A stretch of 6,523 nt of DNA from CAYNJF01 sp964351745 (GTDB taxonomy: Bacteria; Pseudomonadota; Gammaproteobacteria; Berkiellales; Berkiellaceae): positions 1 to 6,523 of the forward strand of contig CAYGPI010000110.1 in assembly GCA_964351745.1 (NCBI GenBank), written 5' to 3'. The position numbers and the translations under genes were made by a program. The notes beneath the pieces were generated by a model, which did no database searches, had not been told where the DNA came from, and saw nothing but the letters and a program-made list of their open reading frames with translations. Below are positions 1 to 6,296 of this stretch, piece after piece; within the stretch, counting starts at the first letter, position 1, and every line of letters begins with the position of its first letter.

Positions 1-1
1 C

Positions 2-1732
2 TTTAACACACCCGAAGACGACTTTATTTGGGATGTAGGTCACCAAGCTTACCCTCACAAAATGCTCACTGAGCGAAAAAATTTATTACATACAATTCGT
101 CAAACAGACGGTCTTGCTCCTTTTCCAAGGCGAGAAGAAAGCCCATATGATGCCTTTGGTGTTGGCCACTCAAGCACTTCTATTTCTGCAGCTCTTGGCA
201 TGGCTATCGGGAAAAAGCTCACTGGAAAAACATCAAAAAGCATTGCTATTATTGGTGATGGGGCTATCACCGCCGGGATGGCCTTTGAAGCCATGAATCA
301 TGCTGGCTCAATCAAAGCTGATATGCTTGTCGTTCTCAATGATAACGACATGTCTATTTCTGAAAATGTAGGCGCTCTTTCCAATTATTTTTCACGCATT
401 CTATCAAGCAAACTATACACCACGGTTAAAACTAACAGCAGCAAAGCGCTTGGTCGCATTCCTCCTGTATGGGAGCTTGCAAGACGTACCGAGTCGCATT
501 TAAAAGGTATGGTCGCCCCTGGCACTCTTTTTGAAGAGCTTGGCTTCAATTATATTGGTCCCATTGATGGCCATGATATTCCGACGCTTTTAAAAATGCT
601 CGCCAACATCAAAGATATGAAAGGCCCACAATTTTTACATGTCATCACTAAAAAAGGAAAAGGATACGAGCCTGCTGAAAAAGATCCCATCAAATACCAT
701 GCGGTAAATAAAGGATTTTATGCATCTAAAGAGCCAAAAGATCTTAGTTCAAAACCTTTACCAAATATAAAAGCCATGCCTTCTTACTCAAAAGTTTTTG
801 GAGACTGGCTCATTGACATGGCATCTGTAGATCCTAAGTTAATCGCCATCACACCAGCGATGCGCGAGGGCTCAGGGATGGTTGAGTTCTCTAAACTTTT
901 CCCAAACAGATATCTTGATGTTGCCATCGCTGAGCAACATGCTGTCACAGTCGCCGCAGGTCTAGCTTGTGCTCATATGAGACCAGTGGTTGCCATCTAC
1001 TCAACGTTTTTGCAAAGAGGGTACGATCAGCTTATTCATGATGTTGCCATTCAAAATTTACCCGTTGTGTTTGCTCTAGATAGAGCAGGACTTGTTGGCG
1101 ACGGCCCAACTCACGGTGGCTTTTTCGATTTAAGTTTCTTGCGATGTATTCCAAATCTTCTAGTCATGGCACCGAGTGACGCTAACGAATGTCGCCAAAT
1201 GCTATCGACAGGTTTTCGTTTTGATGGACCAAGCGCCATTCGATATCCAAGGGGCGAAGGGCCACATGTTGAGCTAGATTCATCTCTTGAGTCCCTTCCA
1301 ATAGGAAAAGCTAATTTGCGCCGCGAAGGACAAAAGCTCGCTATTTTAAATTTTGGCTCACTACTCACAACCGCTTTAGAGCTTGGTGAATCGTTGAATG
1401 CCACCGTGGTTGACATGCGTTTTGTCAAACCTCTAGATGGTGATCTCATTAAACAATTATGTGTTGATCATGATTACCTAGTAACGTTAGAAGAGAATGC
1501 CATTGCCGGCGGCGCAGGCTCTGCTGTTAGCGAATATCTCAGCCTTGAAGGTATATTAAAACCTATCAAACATTTTGGGCTTCCAGACTATTTTGTCGAA
1601 CATGGCGACAAAAACGACATGCTCGCTAAAGTGCAACTAGATACGTCATCACTTTTGCGCAAAATAACAGATGAATTTGAGCTCCAGACTTGCGAAAATA
1701 GTGTGACTGACGTAGAGTTTCAGCCTAATTGA
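2..1732 (+). CDS. dxs: 1-deoxy-D-xylulose-5-phosphate synthase, 5'-truncated by window edge
   Basis: This cytoplasmic, thiamine-diphosphate-dependent enzyme condenses pyruvate and glyceraldehyde 3-phosphate into DXP, the first step of the MEP isoprenoid pathway; DXP also feeds thiamine and pyridoxal synthesis. The reading frame is open from base 2, and the 20 codons before the first ATG (base 62) match the family (WDVGHQAYPHK), so that ATG is internal. Compared from memory with the E. coli enzyme, about 66 N-terminal residues are missing. Visible-residue landmarks: VGH at 12-14, the GDG thiamine/Mg site at 85-87 with NDN at 113-115, the catalytic Glu of AEQHA at 311, the DGPTH loop at 367-371, and a transketolase C-terminal domain from about 440 with VDMRFVKPLD. 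The linker between domains I and II is about 7 residues longer than in E. coli, one residue is missing before the DGPTH loop, and the C-terminus is roughly 16 residues longer. folE2 starts 17 bp downstream, probably in the same operon. Confidence 0.97.
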   Translation, partial: FNTPEDDFIWDVGHQAYPHKMLTERKNLLHTIRQTDGLAPFPRREESPYDAFGVGHSSTSISAALGMAIGKKLTGKTSKSIAIIGDGAITAGMAFEAMNHAGSIKADMLVVLNDNDMSISENVGALSNYFSRILSSKLYTTVKTNSSKALGRIPPVWELARRTESHLKGMVAPGTLFEELGFNYIGPIDGHDIPTLLKMLANIKDMKGPQFLHVITKKGKGYEPAEKDPIKYHAVNKGFYASKEPKDLSSKPLPNIKAMPSYSKVFGDWLIDMASVDPKLIAITPAMREGSGMVEFSKLFPNRYLDVAIAEQHAVTVAAGLACAHMRPVVAIYSTFLQRGYDQLIHDVAIQNLPVVFALDRAGLVGDGPTHGGFFDLSFLRCIPNLLVMAPSDANECRQMLSTGFRFDGPSAIRYPRGEGPHVELDSSLESLPIGKANLRREGQKLAILNFGSLLTTALELGESLNATVVDMRFVKPLDGDLIKQLCVDHDYLVTLEENAIAGGAGSAVSEYLSLEGILKPIKHFGLPDYFVEHGDKNDMLAKVQLDTSSLLRKITDEFELQTCENSVTDVEFQPN

Positions 1733-1749
1733 TCAATGATATAATTTGA

Positions 1750-2547
1750 ATGACAACCAACATAGAAATAGCGGATGTTCAAGCATCTATAGACACTCGC
1801 AATCTTGCAGTCAGTCGGGTTGGCATAAAAGCACTGAAGCATCCTGTCACGCTTCAAGATATTGATGCTCATGGCCGGCCTTTAAGTAGTCAAACGATTG
1901 CCACTTTCGATATGTTCGTAAAACTGCCTGCGCACGCGAAAGGCACGCATATGTCTCGGTTTATTACTCTTTTAAATGAAAAACCGACTATTTTATCAAT
2001 GCAAAATTTACCATCGATGATTGACGATATGCTTATGAGGCTTGAGGCCAAAGAAGCCTTTTTAGATGCTAAATTGACACTTTTCCTAGAAAAAGAAGCC
2101 CCTGTCTCAAAAGTTAAGAGCTTTCTGGATTACGAAGTTGAGCTAAAAGCTCGTATTTTTGACAATAGAATCCAGACGGGTCTTCACCTAGTCGTGCCTG
2201 TAGCAACCTTGTGTCCTTGCTCCAAGCAAATTTCACAATATGGTGCGCACAATCAACGATCGCATGTCACGCTTACCTGCTGGTTCTCTGAGCCTGTGCA
2301 TATCACGCCATTAATTCGCTTAATCGAGCAACAAGCCTCCTGTGAGCTTTATGGTGCGCTTAAGCGTGTTGATGAAAAATATGTCACTGAAAAGGCTTAT
2401 GAGAACCCTAAATTTGTGGAAGATTTAGTCCGTGACATTGCTGTTGAGCTTAACAAACTTAATGTCTTTGATAGTTACCTAATAGCCTCAGAAAATTTTG
2501 AATCGATTCATAATCATTCTGCATTTGCTGAAATTGCCTATCCATAA
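1750..2547 (+). CDS. folE2: GTP cyclohydrolase IB (FolE2)
   Basis: It converts GTP to 7,8-dihydroneopterin triphosphate and formate, the first step of folate/pterin synthesis in the cytoplasm. FolE2 is the bacterial alternative to zinc-dependent FolE and can work with metals other than zinc. The 265-residue length is normal. Family landmarks are DVQASIDTRN (9-18), KGTHMSRF (64-71), the metal/catalytic-cysteine segment LCPCSKQISQYGAHNQRSH (154-172), CELYGALKR followed by DEKYVTEKAYENPKFVEDLVRD (198-229), and ENFESIHNHSA (248-258). The N-terminus aligns with other FolE2 proteins from the ATG at 1750, which supports that start although no clear Shine-Dalgarno precedes it. The 17-bp gap after dxs suggests cotranscription and perhaps translational coupling. 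The dxs-folE2 order is familiar in betaproteobacteria. No zinc-responsive (Zur-like) site is visible in the short gap, so I infer housekeeping rather than zinc-starvation expression. Confidence 0.97.
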   Translation: MTTNIEIADVQASIDTRNLAVSRVGIKALKHPVTLQDIDAHGRPLSSQTIATFDMFVKLPAHAKGTHMSRFITLLNEKPTILSMQNLPSMIDDMLMRLEAKEAFLDAKLTLFLEKEAPVSKVKSFLDYEVELKARIFDNRIQTGLHLVVPVATLCPCSKQISQYGAHNQRSHVTLTCWFSEPVHITPLIRLIEQQASCELYGALKRVDEKYVTEKAYENPKFVEDLVRDIAVELNKLNVFDSYLIASENFESIHNHSAFAEIAYP

Positions 2548-2586
2548 CTTTAATACTTAGAGCATATAAGCGATATCTAACATCTA

Positions 2587-2594
2587 GGGAAGGA
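2587..2594 (+). promoter_or_regulatory. Ribosome binding site of the ferritin-like gene
   Basis: GGGAAGGA lies 4 bases before the ATG at 2599 and is complementary to the 16S rRNA tail. It is the clearest ribosome binding site among the full-length genes here. It fixes the start at 2599 in preference to the second in-frame ATG five codons later. Confidence 0.7.
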
Positions 2595-2598
2595 TTTT

Positions 2599-3489
2599 AT
2601 GATTAAAAGTATCATGTCTATCCCACATAGTGGCGATGACAAAGCCAGAAAAATTCTTGATCGTACCCTTAAAAAATACAATCGATATCAAGAGCCTACC
2701 CCACTGAAAACCCCTGCTTGGGGACCTGATTTTTTTCTTCTAAAACGTTCAGCTTTTTTTGCCACATTACATGAAGACATCCAACAGACCATTTTAGAAA
2801 CCTTGTCGCTTTCTATGTTATTAGAATCCTACGGGTTTGAAAAACTTGGCATTGGTTATTGTGGAAAACTTGCAAATATCGCAACCAATATGGAAGAGCG
2901 ACAAATTTTTAGTTTGATGGGTGCTGAAGAGGCCACTCATTTTCAATGGCTAGTACCTTACATTCCTGTCGAATATCAAACTTCATATATGAGCCCATAT
3001 CTAGCGCTTATGGATGAGATGATTGACATTGACGTGCCAAATACACTCTATTATCTTGTTCAAATCATCTTAGAGGGCTGGGCGATCCATCATTACAAAT
3101 CCTTATATTCACAATGCCAAGATGCATCATTAAAAAACATTTTAAAAAACATTCTGCGAGATGAGTCCAATCACCATCAAATAGGAAAAACTTTCTTTGA
3201 GGTTCAAAATCTTTCCCTTAAAGATAAAGCTATCATTGTCGATTGTCTCAAAGGCTATACAGATTTTGTCAGGATGGGCACAGGCACCAAACATATTATC
3301 AAAGTTATCGATGAAGCTTGTGGTGGTTTGTCCTCAAAACACAAGCAGCAGCTCCTTGACGATTTATGCTTCGAGCAAACAACACATTTGAAACTTAAAC
3401 TATACAAGCAGCTCATGTGCCAACCCGGACTAGAAGAAATCATTCAAACACTTGAAGATCAAGATTACTTCAAGGCCTACCGAGCATAA
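2599..3489 (+). CDS. Uncharacterised ferritin-like diiron protein
   Basis: I do not recognise a named family for this 296-residue protein, but the four-helix diiron ligand pattern is clear. The likely ligands are E76 in helix 1 (LLESYGFEKL), E111xxH114 in helix 2 (EEATHF), E159 in helix 3 (IILEGWAIHH) and E189xxH192 in helix 4 (DESNHHQIG). Ligand spacings of 35, 45 and 30 residues fit the ferritin-like/diiron oxygenase fold. There is no signal peptide or membrane segment, so it should be a cytoplasmic soluble enzyme, possibly an oxidase or oxygenase, with a charged N-terminal extension (1-60) and a helical C-terminal region (205-296). It lacks the extra His four residues before the last Glu that marks AurF-type N-oxygenases. 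Its ligand order also differs from heme-oxygenase-like diiron enzymes such as CADD. It lies 51 bp after folE2 on the same strand and may be cotranscribed. Substrate unknown. Confidence 0.85.
   Translation: MIKSIMSIPHSGDDKARKILDRTLKKYNRYQEPTPLKTPAWGPDFFLLKRSAFFATLHEDIQQTILETLSLSMLLESYGFEKLGIGYCGKLANIATNMEERQIFSLMGAEEATHFQWLVPYIPVEYQTSYMSPYLALMDEMIDIDVPNTLYYLVQIILEGWAIHHYKSLYSQCQDASLKNILKNILRDESNHHQIGKTFFEVQNLSLKDKAIIVDCLKGYTDFVRMGTGTKHIIKVIDEACGGLSSKHKQQLLDDLCFEQTTHLKLKLYKQLMCQPGLEEIIQTLEDQDYFKAYRA
3130..3153 (+). repeat. Perfect 12-bp tandem duplication inside the diiron gene
   Basis: The unit TTAAAAAACATT occurs twice head to tail (3130-3141 and 3142-3153) and coincides exactly with codon boundaries. 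It encodes LKNI twice (residues 178-185), immediately before the last ExxH ligand motif at 189-192. The A6 tract within each unit would favour replication slippage. Copy number could vary without breaking the frame. Confidence 0.9.
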
Positions 3490-3510
3490 GCAGCGTTAAC
3501 AACCATTTAA

Positions 3511-3540
3511 GTCATACCCGCCTGTATGCGGGGTAGTACA
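3511..3540. repeat. REP-like GC-rich palindrome (possible terminator)
   Basis: The arms TACCCGC (3515-3521) and GCGGGGTA (3528-3535) form a stem of 7 pairs with one bulged G and a 6-base loop, CTGTAT. It begins with GTCATACCCGC, which resembles the GTCAT-n-CCCGC...GCGGG palindromes dispersed between genes in many proteobacterial genomes. It stands out as GC-rich in an AT-rich spacer, 25 bases after the diiron gene stop. No T-run follows, so it is a poor intrinsic terminator, although it could stabilise the 3' end of the upstream mRNA. Confidence 0.6.
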
Positions 3541-3596
3541 CGAAATATCTCCTATTAGTATTAATCCCAGCAAGTTTTATGGCTTTGGAATTCATT

Positions 3597-3626
3597 TTCC
3601 AGTATATTGAGTTTAATAACTATACT
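3597..3626 (+). promoter_or_regulatory. Possible sigma-70 promoter of the SulP gene
   Basis: A good -10 hexamer, TATACT (3621-3626), is preceded after 18 bases by a poor -35 match, TTCCAG (3597-3602). It would start transcription near 3633, giving a leader of only about 17 bases that contains the AAGG ribosome binding site (3640-3643). The 160-bp gap and the palindrome upstream fit a separate transcription unit here. The -35 is weak, so this is tentative. Confidence 0.3.
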
Positions 3627-3649
3627 CTGATTCCCCTGTAAGGCTCCTA

Positions 3650-5176
3650 ATGTTCAATTTAATCTCTTATCACAGAAATAAGCTTGATGATGTTTTATCA
3701 GGACTAACCGTTGCTTTAGCCTTAGTCCCAGAGGCTGTTGCTTTTGCTTTTGTAGCCCATGTAAATCCGCTTGTAGCCTTGTATGCTGCCTTTATTGTGG
3801 GTCTTATTGCTGCGATTGTAGGTGGTAGACCTGGCATGATTTCTGGTGCCACAGGTGCCCTGGCTGTGGTCATGGTTGAACTTGTAATGAGCCACGGTGT
3901 TGAATACCTTTTTCTGTCCGTGATTCTCATGGGGATCATTCAAATCATGGCTGGCATTTTAAGATTCGGTAAATTTATTAGACTTGTGCCACATCCTGTC
4001 ATGCTTGGCTTTGTTAATGGGTTAGCCATTGTTATATTCCTAGCGCAACTTCAGCATTTTAAAGCACCAGACAGTGCAGGCACCTTACAGTGGATAACTG
4101 GTATGCCAATGCTCATGCTAGGTGGTCTTATTGTGCTAACCATGTGCATCATTAAATTTTTACCCTACTTAACGCGAATGATTCCATCTTCTCTCGCAGC
4201 CATCATTGTGGTTACTGGGATTGTTAGCTTCTTTCAATTGGACGTTAAAACTGTAGGTGATTTGGCCTCAATCAAAGGTGGCCTACCATCGTTTCATATC
4301 CCACAAGTGAGCTGGACCTTTGAGACTTTTAAGATCATTTTACCCTATGCTTTTATTTTTGCAGCTATAGGACTTATTGAATCGCTATTAACTCTTCAGC
4401 TCATTGATGAAATCACAGAAACAGAAGGTAAGAGTAACCGTGAATGCATTGGACAAGGCGCTGCTAATTTAGTGACCGGCTTTTTCGGTGGTATGGGTGG
4501 ATGTGCGATGATTGGTCAAAGTATGATCAACATTAACTCTGGTGGTCTCGGGCGTTTATCAGGCATATCCGCTGCTCTATTCTTATTAGGATTCATTCTT
4601 TTTGGTTATATGATTATTGAAATCATTCCAGTAGCAGCTCTTATTGGCGTGATGTTTATGGTCGTGCTTGGTACCTTTGAATGGTCTAGTTTTAGAATAT
4701 TAAAGAAAATACCCAAATCAGATGCGTTTGTTCTTATTCTAGTGTCTGGGATCACTGTTTATGCTGACTTAGCTATCGCTGTCGTGATTGGGGTGATTGT
4801 TTCCGCTCTTGTGTTCGCTTGGCGAGCTTCTTGTCAGTTAGATGCAAAGAAATATTTGAATGAAACCAAAAGCTTAGTTTATGAGCTTCATGGTCCCTTG
4901 TTTTTTGGATCAAAACAAAGTTTTATGGCCTTATTCAATCCGAAAGAGGATCCACAAGAAGTGATCATTGATTTTAGATACACAAGGGTCTTCGATCATT
5001 CAGGTTTAGAAGCTATTGACACGGTTGCCGAGCGTTATCTCAAGCAAGGCAAAAACTTGCATCTAATTCATCTCAGTCCGGAATGCAAAAAATTACTCAA
5101 AACCGCTGGCAACTTAGTTGAGATAAATATCAGCGAAGATCCACATTACCATGTGGCCACAGATAGATTAATTTAA
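3650..5176 (+). CDS. SulP-family inorganic anion transporter with STAS domain
   Basis: This inner-membrane secondary transporter belongs to the SLC26/SulP family, whose members carry sulfate, bicarbonate, dicarboxylates or other anions. The substrate cannot be decided from sequence. At 508 residues it has a hydrophobic transport domain from about 15 to 390. Landmarks are TVALALVPEAVAFAF (20-34) in helix 1, GGRPGMISGATGALAVV (58-74) in helix 3, the conserved acidic residue E244 (GLIESLLT), and the family signature NRECIGQGAANL...FFGGMGGCAMIGQS (263-291). A compact STAS domain follows (about 405-508), with the core DFRYTRVFDHSGLEAI at 441-456. The start ATG has AAGG 6 bases upstream. No carbonic anhydrase or sulfur gene sits beside it to hint at the cargo. 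Glu28 in the PEA motif occupies the predicted substrate pocket; I recall this from one SulP subgroup, but its meaning is unknown. The gene converges on the protease gene with a 69-bp gap. Confidence 0.95.
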   Translation: MFNLISYHRNKLDDVLSGLTVALALVPEAVAFAFVAHVNPLVALYAAFIVGLIAAIVGGRPGMISGATGALAVVMVELVMSHGVEYLFLSVILMGIIQIMAGILRFGKFIRLVPHPVMLGFVNGLAIVIFLAQLQHFKAPDSAGTLQWITGMPMLMLGGLIVLTMCIIKFLPYLTRMIPSSLAAIIVVTGIVSFFQLDVKTVGDLASIKGGLPSFHIPQVSWTFETFKIILPYAFIFAAIGLIESLLTLQLIDEITETEGKSNRECIGQGAANLVTGFFGGMGGCAMIGQSMININSGGLGRLSGISAALFLLGFILFGYMIIEIIPVAALIGVMFMVVLGTFEWSSFRILKKIPKSDAFVLILVSGITVYADLAIAVVIGVIVSALVFAWRASCQLDAKKYLNETKSLVYELHGPLFFGSKQSFMALFNPKEDPQEVIIDFRYTRVFDHSGLEAIDTVAERYLKQGKNLHLIHLSPECKKLLKTAGNLVEINISEDPHYHVATDRLI

Positions 5177-5245
5177 GCTGGCTATCAGTTATATTGGGGC
5201 TCATCTCTTTTAGTTGGGCACTCAATGCTATCCATTTAAACAAAT

Positions 5246-5887
5246 CTAAAATCTCTGCTGAAGCATCATCACGGATGATGAGTTCTCCATTTCAAGATGC
5301 TTAAGAAATGACATACCAAGCAAGGCTTCTTTAGGGGAGCTGCCATCAACGATCAATGCGTCAACATTTTTAATCTCTATCTGGCCTAATGACACTTTAT
5401 TTAATTGAACTCTATATGCAGGCGCTTGTCCTGAAGCTGTTTCAACCATCGTGAGCTGCCCTTCTTTATAAGGGATCCCCAAAGCTTTAGCTTGATTGGC
5501 ATTTAAGGCAAGCATACTGGCCCCCGTATCGACTAAAAAATCTATGGGCATTTGATTAATTTTACCCTTCACGCGATACATGCCATGATCATCTCGAGGA
5601 ATTTTAACTGTGGCTAATTGAGGTGGTGCAAAGGAAGCGCTAATCTGCATGCCCAACTCATAAAAATCTTTTTTTCCATGAAGGCTAATCACTGCCTGTT
5701 TAGAGTTGACCGAGTGAACTTCTAAACCATCAGGTGTAACATCCCCTGTTTTTAAAACCATTCTCTTGCCGTCTTTCTTAATCACCACTTTATTTTTAAA
5801 GAGACCAAGAATGACAATATCTTGCGCATAAGCTGAACTTGTCGCGATGAAACATACGCCAAAAAGGAAATTTTTTATCCAGCTCAT
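5246..5887 (-). CDS. Secreted retropepsin-like (clan AA) aspartic protease
   Basis: This 213-residue protein has a cleavable signal peptide: Lys near the N-terminus, a hydrophobic core at 7-17 and a likely cut after AYA (19-21). It should therefore act in the periplasm. Residues 22-95 form a small beta-rich N-terminal domain (ILGLFKNKVVI...GDVTPDGLEVHSV) typical of bacterial TIGR02281-like proteases. The catalytic domain holds the active-site motif DTGAS at 120-124, preceded by the hydrophobic strand IDFLV, and the second hallmark LLGMSFL at 189-195. With a single DTG per chain, activity would require a homodimer, as in retroviral proteases. The ending LEMENSSSVMMLQQRF aligns with the usual family ending (LEMxNxGxxLxLxQKY, from memory), so the C-terminus is intact. 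The start has only a weak ribosome binding site. The substrate is unknown for this family. The BON-domain gene lies 420 bp upstream on the same strand, too far to assume an operon. Confidence 0.9.
   Translation of the reverse strand: MSWIKNFLFGVCFIATSSAYAQDIVILGLFKNKVVIKKDGKRMVLKTGDVTPDGLEVHSVNSKQAVISLHGKKDFYELGMQISASFAPPQLATVKIPRDDHGMYRVKGKINQMPIDFLVDTGASMLALNANQAKALGIPYKEGQLTMVETASGQAPAYRVQLNKVSLGQIEIKNVDALIVDGSSPKEALLGMSFLKHLEMENSSSVMMLQQRF
5264..5280. repeat. Perfect 7-bp inverted repeat at the convergent gene ends
   Basis: CATCATC (5264-5270) and GATGATG (5274-5280) pair perfectly around ACG. The repeat lies within the last 12 codons of the protease gene and 88 bases beyond the SulP stop. 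A second pair, AAGCATC (5261-5267) with GATGCTT (5296-5302), offers an alternative fold. On the - strand a short TTTT follows about 14 bases later. Either transcript could end here, but there is no proper T-run and the element may be incidental. Confidence 0.35.
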
Positions 5888-6072
5888 ATCACACTTAAAC
5901 TCAATGGAACTTCTTTAATTTTAGACAACTTTCTCCAAACTGAGACATCTCACATTGAATCTTGACAATTGAAGGGCTATGAGGAAGATCCTTTCATCTA
6001 AACACATGACATCAATAGTGATAAAACCTAAACTATTTAGATAAAAAATCTCAACTCCCATTATGTATTTCT

Positions 6073-6128
6073 CTCAAAACTAAGTCGCTATCCAAAATAT
6101 GGTCGTGCCGCCTGTCGACTTAGTTGAG
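6073..6128. repeat. 10-bp perfect inverted repeat, probable structured RNA or operator
   Basis: AACTAAGTCG (6078-6087) and CGACTTAGTT (6116-6125) are exact reverse complements separated by 28 bases. CTC (6073-6075) can also pair with GAG (6126-6128) across a two-base bulge, giving 13 pairs in all. The loop contains CCA/TGG (6092-6094, 6100-6102), which could form a small inner stem. A chance 10-bp repeat this close is unlikely. It lies 40 bases upstream of the AAGGAG at 6168, so it would sit in the leader of any + strand transcript reading the small ORF. It could equally be a protein-binding palindrome or the end of a small mobile relic. Confidence 0.6.
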
Positions 6129-6167
6129 TTTCGCTCTCATCGAAAGACTGTTTATTTAAAATTTAAA

Positions 6168-6173
6168 AAGGAG
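6168..6173 (+). promoter_or_regulatory. Strong Shine-Dalgarno without a canonical start at the right distance
   Basis: AAGGAG is a near-perfect match to the anti-Shine-Dalgarno, in a single-stranded-looking A/T-rich context. At the ideal 8-base spacing stands ATA (6182-6184), not ATG, GTG or TTG. The next in-frame ATG is at 6194, 20 bases away. The arrangement looks like a gene start whose initiation codon has changed, or one that uses a rare ATA start. Confidence 0.45.
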
Positions 6174-6193
6174 ACACAACCATATTCAAGCTA

Positions 6194-6289
6194 ATGGCAG
6201 GTATTAATTGGACTTTTATAGATAGATGGAAACTAAATGAATACTTTGAAACACATGTAAAGTATGTGGCTCACGCTGATAAATGGTGA
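6194..6289 (+). CDS. Possible 31-residue small protein or remnant of a short gene
   Basis: This ORF reads MAGINWTFIDRWKLN through ...HADKW and stops with TGA. It is rich in aromatic residues (three Trp, two Tyr, two Phe) and charged, with no signal peptide or obvious membrane segment; I recognise no family. From the ATA at 6182 it would be 35 residues, starting IFKLM. An in-frame TAA at 6164-6166 closes the frame upstream. The AAGGAG at 6168 is well placed for the ATA but too far for the ATG. The last codons lie inside the hairpin at 6264-6296, which could end the transcript. It may be a real micro-gene, a pseudogene with a lost start codon, or chance. Confidence 0.25.
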   Translation: MAGINWTFIDRWKLNEYFETHVKYVAHADKW

Positions 6290-6296
6290 ACCACAT
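6264..6296 (-). terminator. Hairpin downstream of the BON-domain gene, possible terminator
   Basis: Read on the - strand, ATGTGGTTCAC pairs with GTGAGCCACAT over 11 positions, including one G-U pair, around an 11-base loop. It begins 12 bases after the BON gene stop. On the + strand the same position is a C-A mismatch, so the fold is better as - strand RNA. However, the sequence following on the + strand (TTAAATTATATTTT) is the more T-rich side, so it might act on both strands. Neither side has a true T-run. Confidence 0.45.

Noticed and set aside
1111..1449. 112-codon - strand ORF within dxs.
   Set aside because: It is antisense to a conserved part of DXS. Its Arg/Ser/Lys-rich composition is typical of a shadow frame.
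2599..3489. Assignment of the diiron protein as an AurF-type N-oxygenase or a CADD-type p-aminobenzoate synthase.
   Set aside because: The residue four before the last Glu ligand is Ile185, not His as in AurF, and the ligand order is the plain ferritin pattern rather than the heme-oxygenase-like one.
3586..3601. Small palindrome TGGAA...TTCCA upstream of the SulP gene as an operator.
   Set aside because: The arms are only 5 bp in AT-rich DNA, which is well within chance expectation.
5246..5310. Possible frameshift at the protease C-terminus, because a +1 frame on the - strand reads ELIIRDD after the conserved LLGMSFLKHLEM.
   Set aside because: The actual ending MENSSSVMMLQQRF matches the usual length and pattern of the family ending, while the alternative frame would run on into the SulP gene.
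5962..5990. TTGACA at 5962-5967 as a + strand promoter -35.
   Set aside because: The 16-18-base spacing leads to AAGATC-like sequence, which is not a -10. No gene follows on that strand within a reasonable distance.
5921..6061. 46-codon - strand ORF beginning MGVEIFYLNSLGF just upstream of the protease gene.
   Set aside because: It has no good ribosome binding site, only a distant GAGAG, and no recognisable features. ORFs of this size occur by chance in AT-rich DNA.
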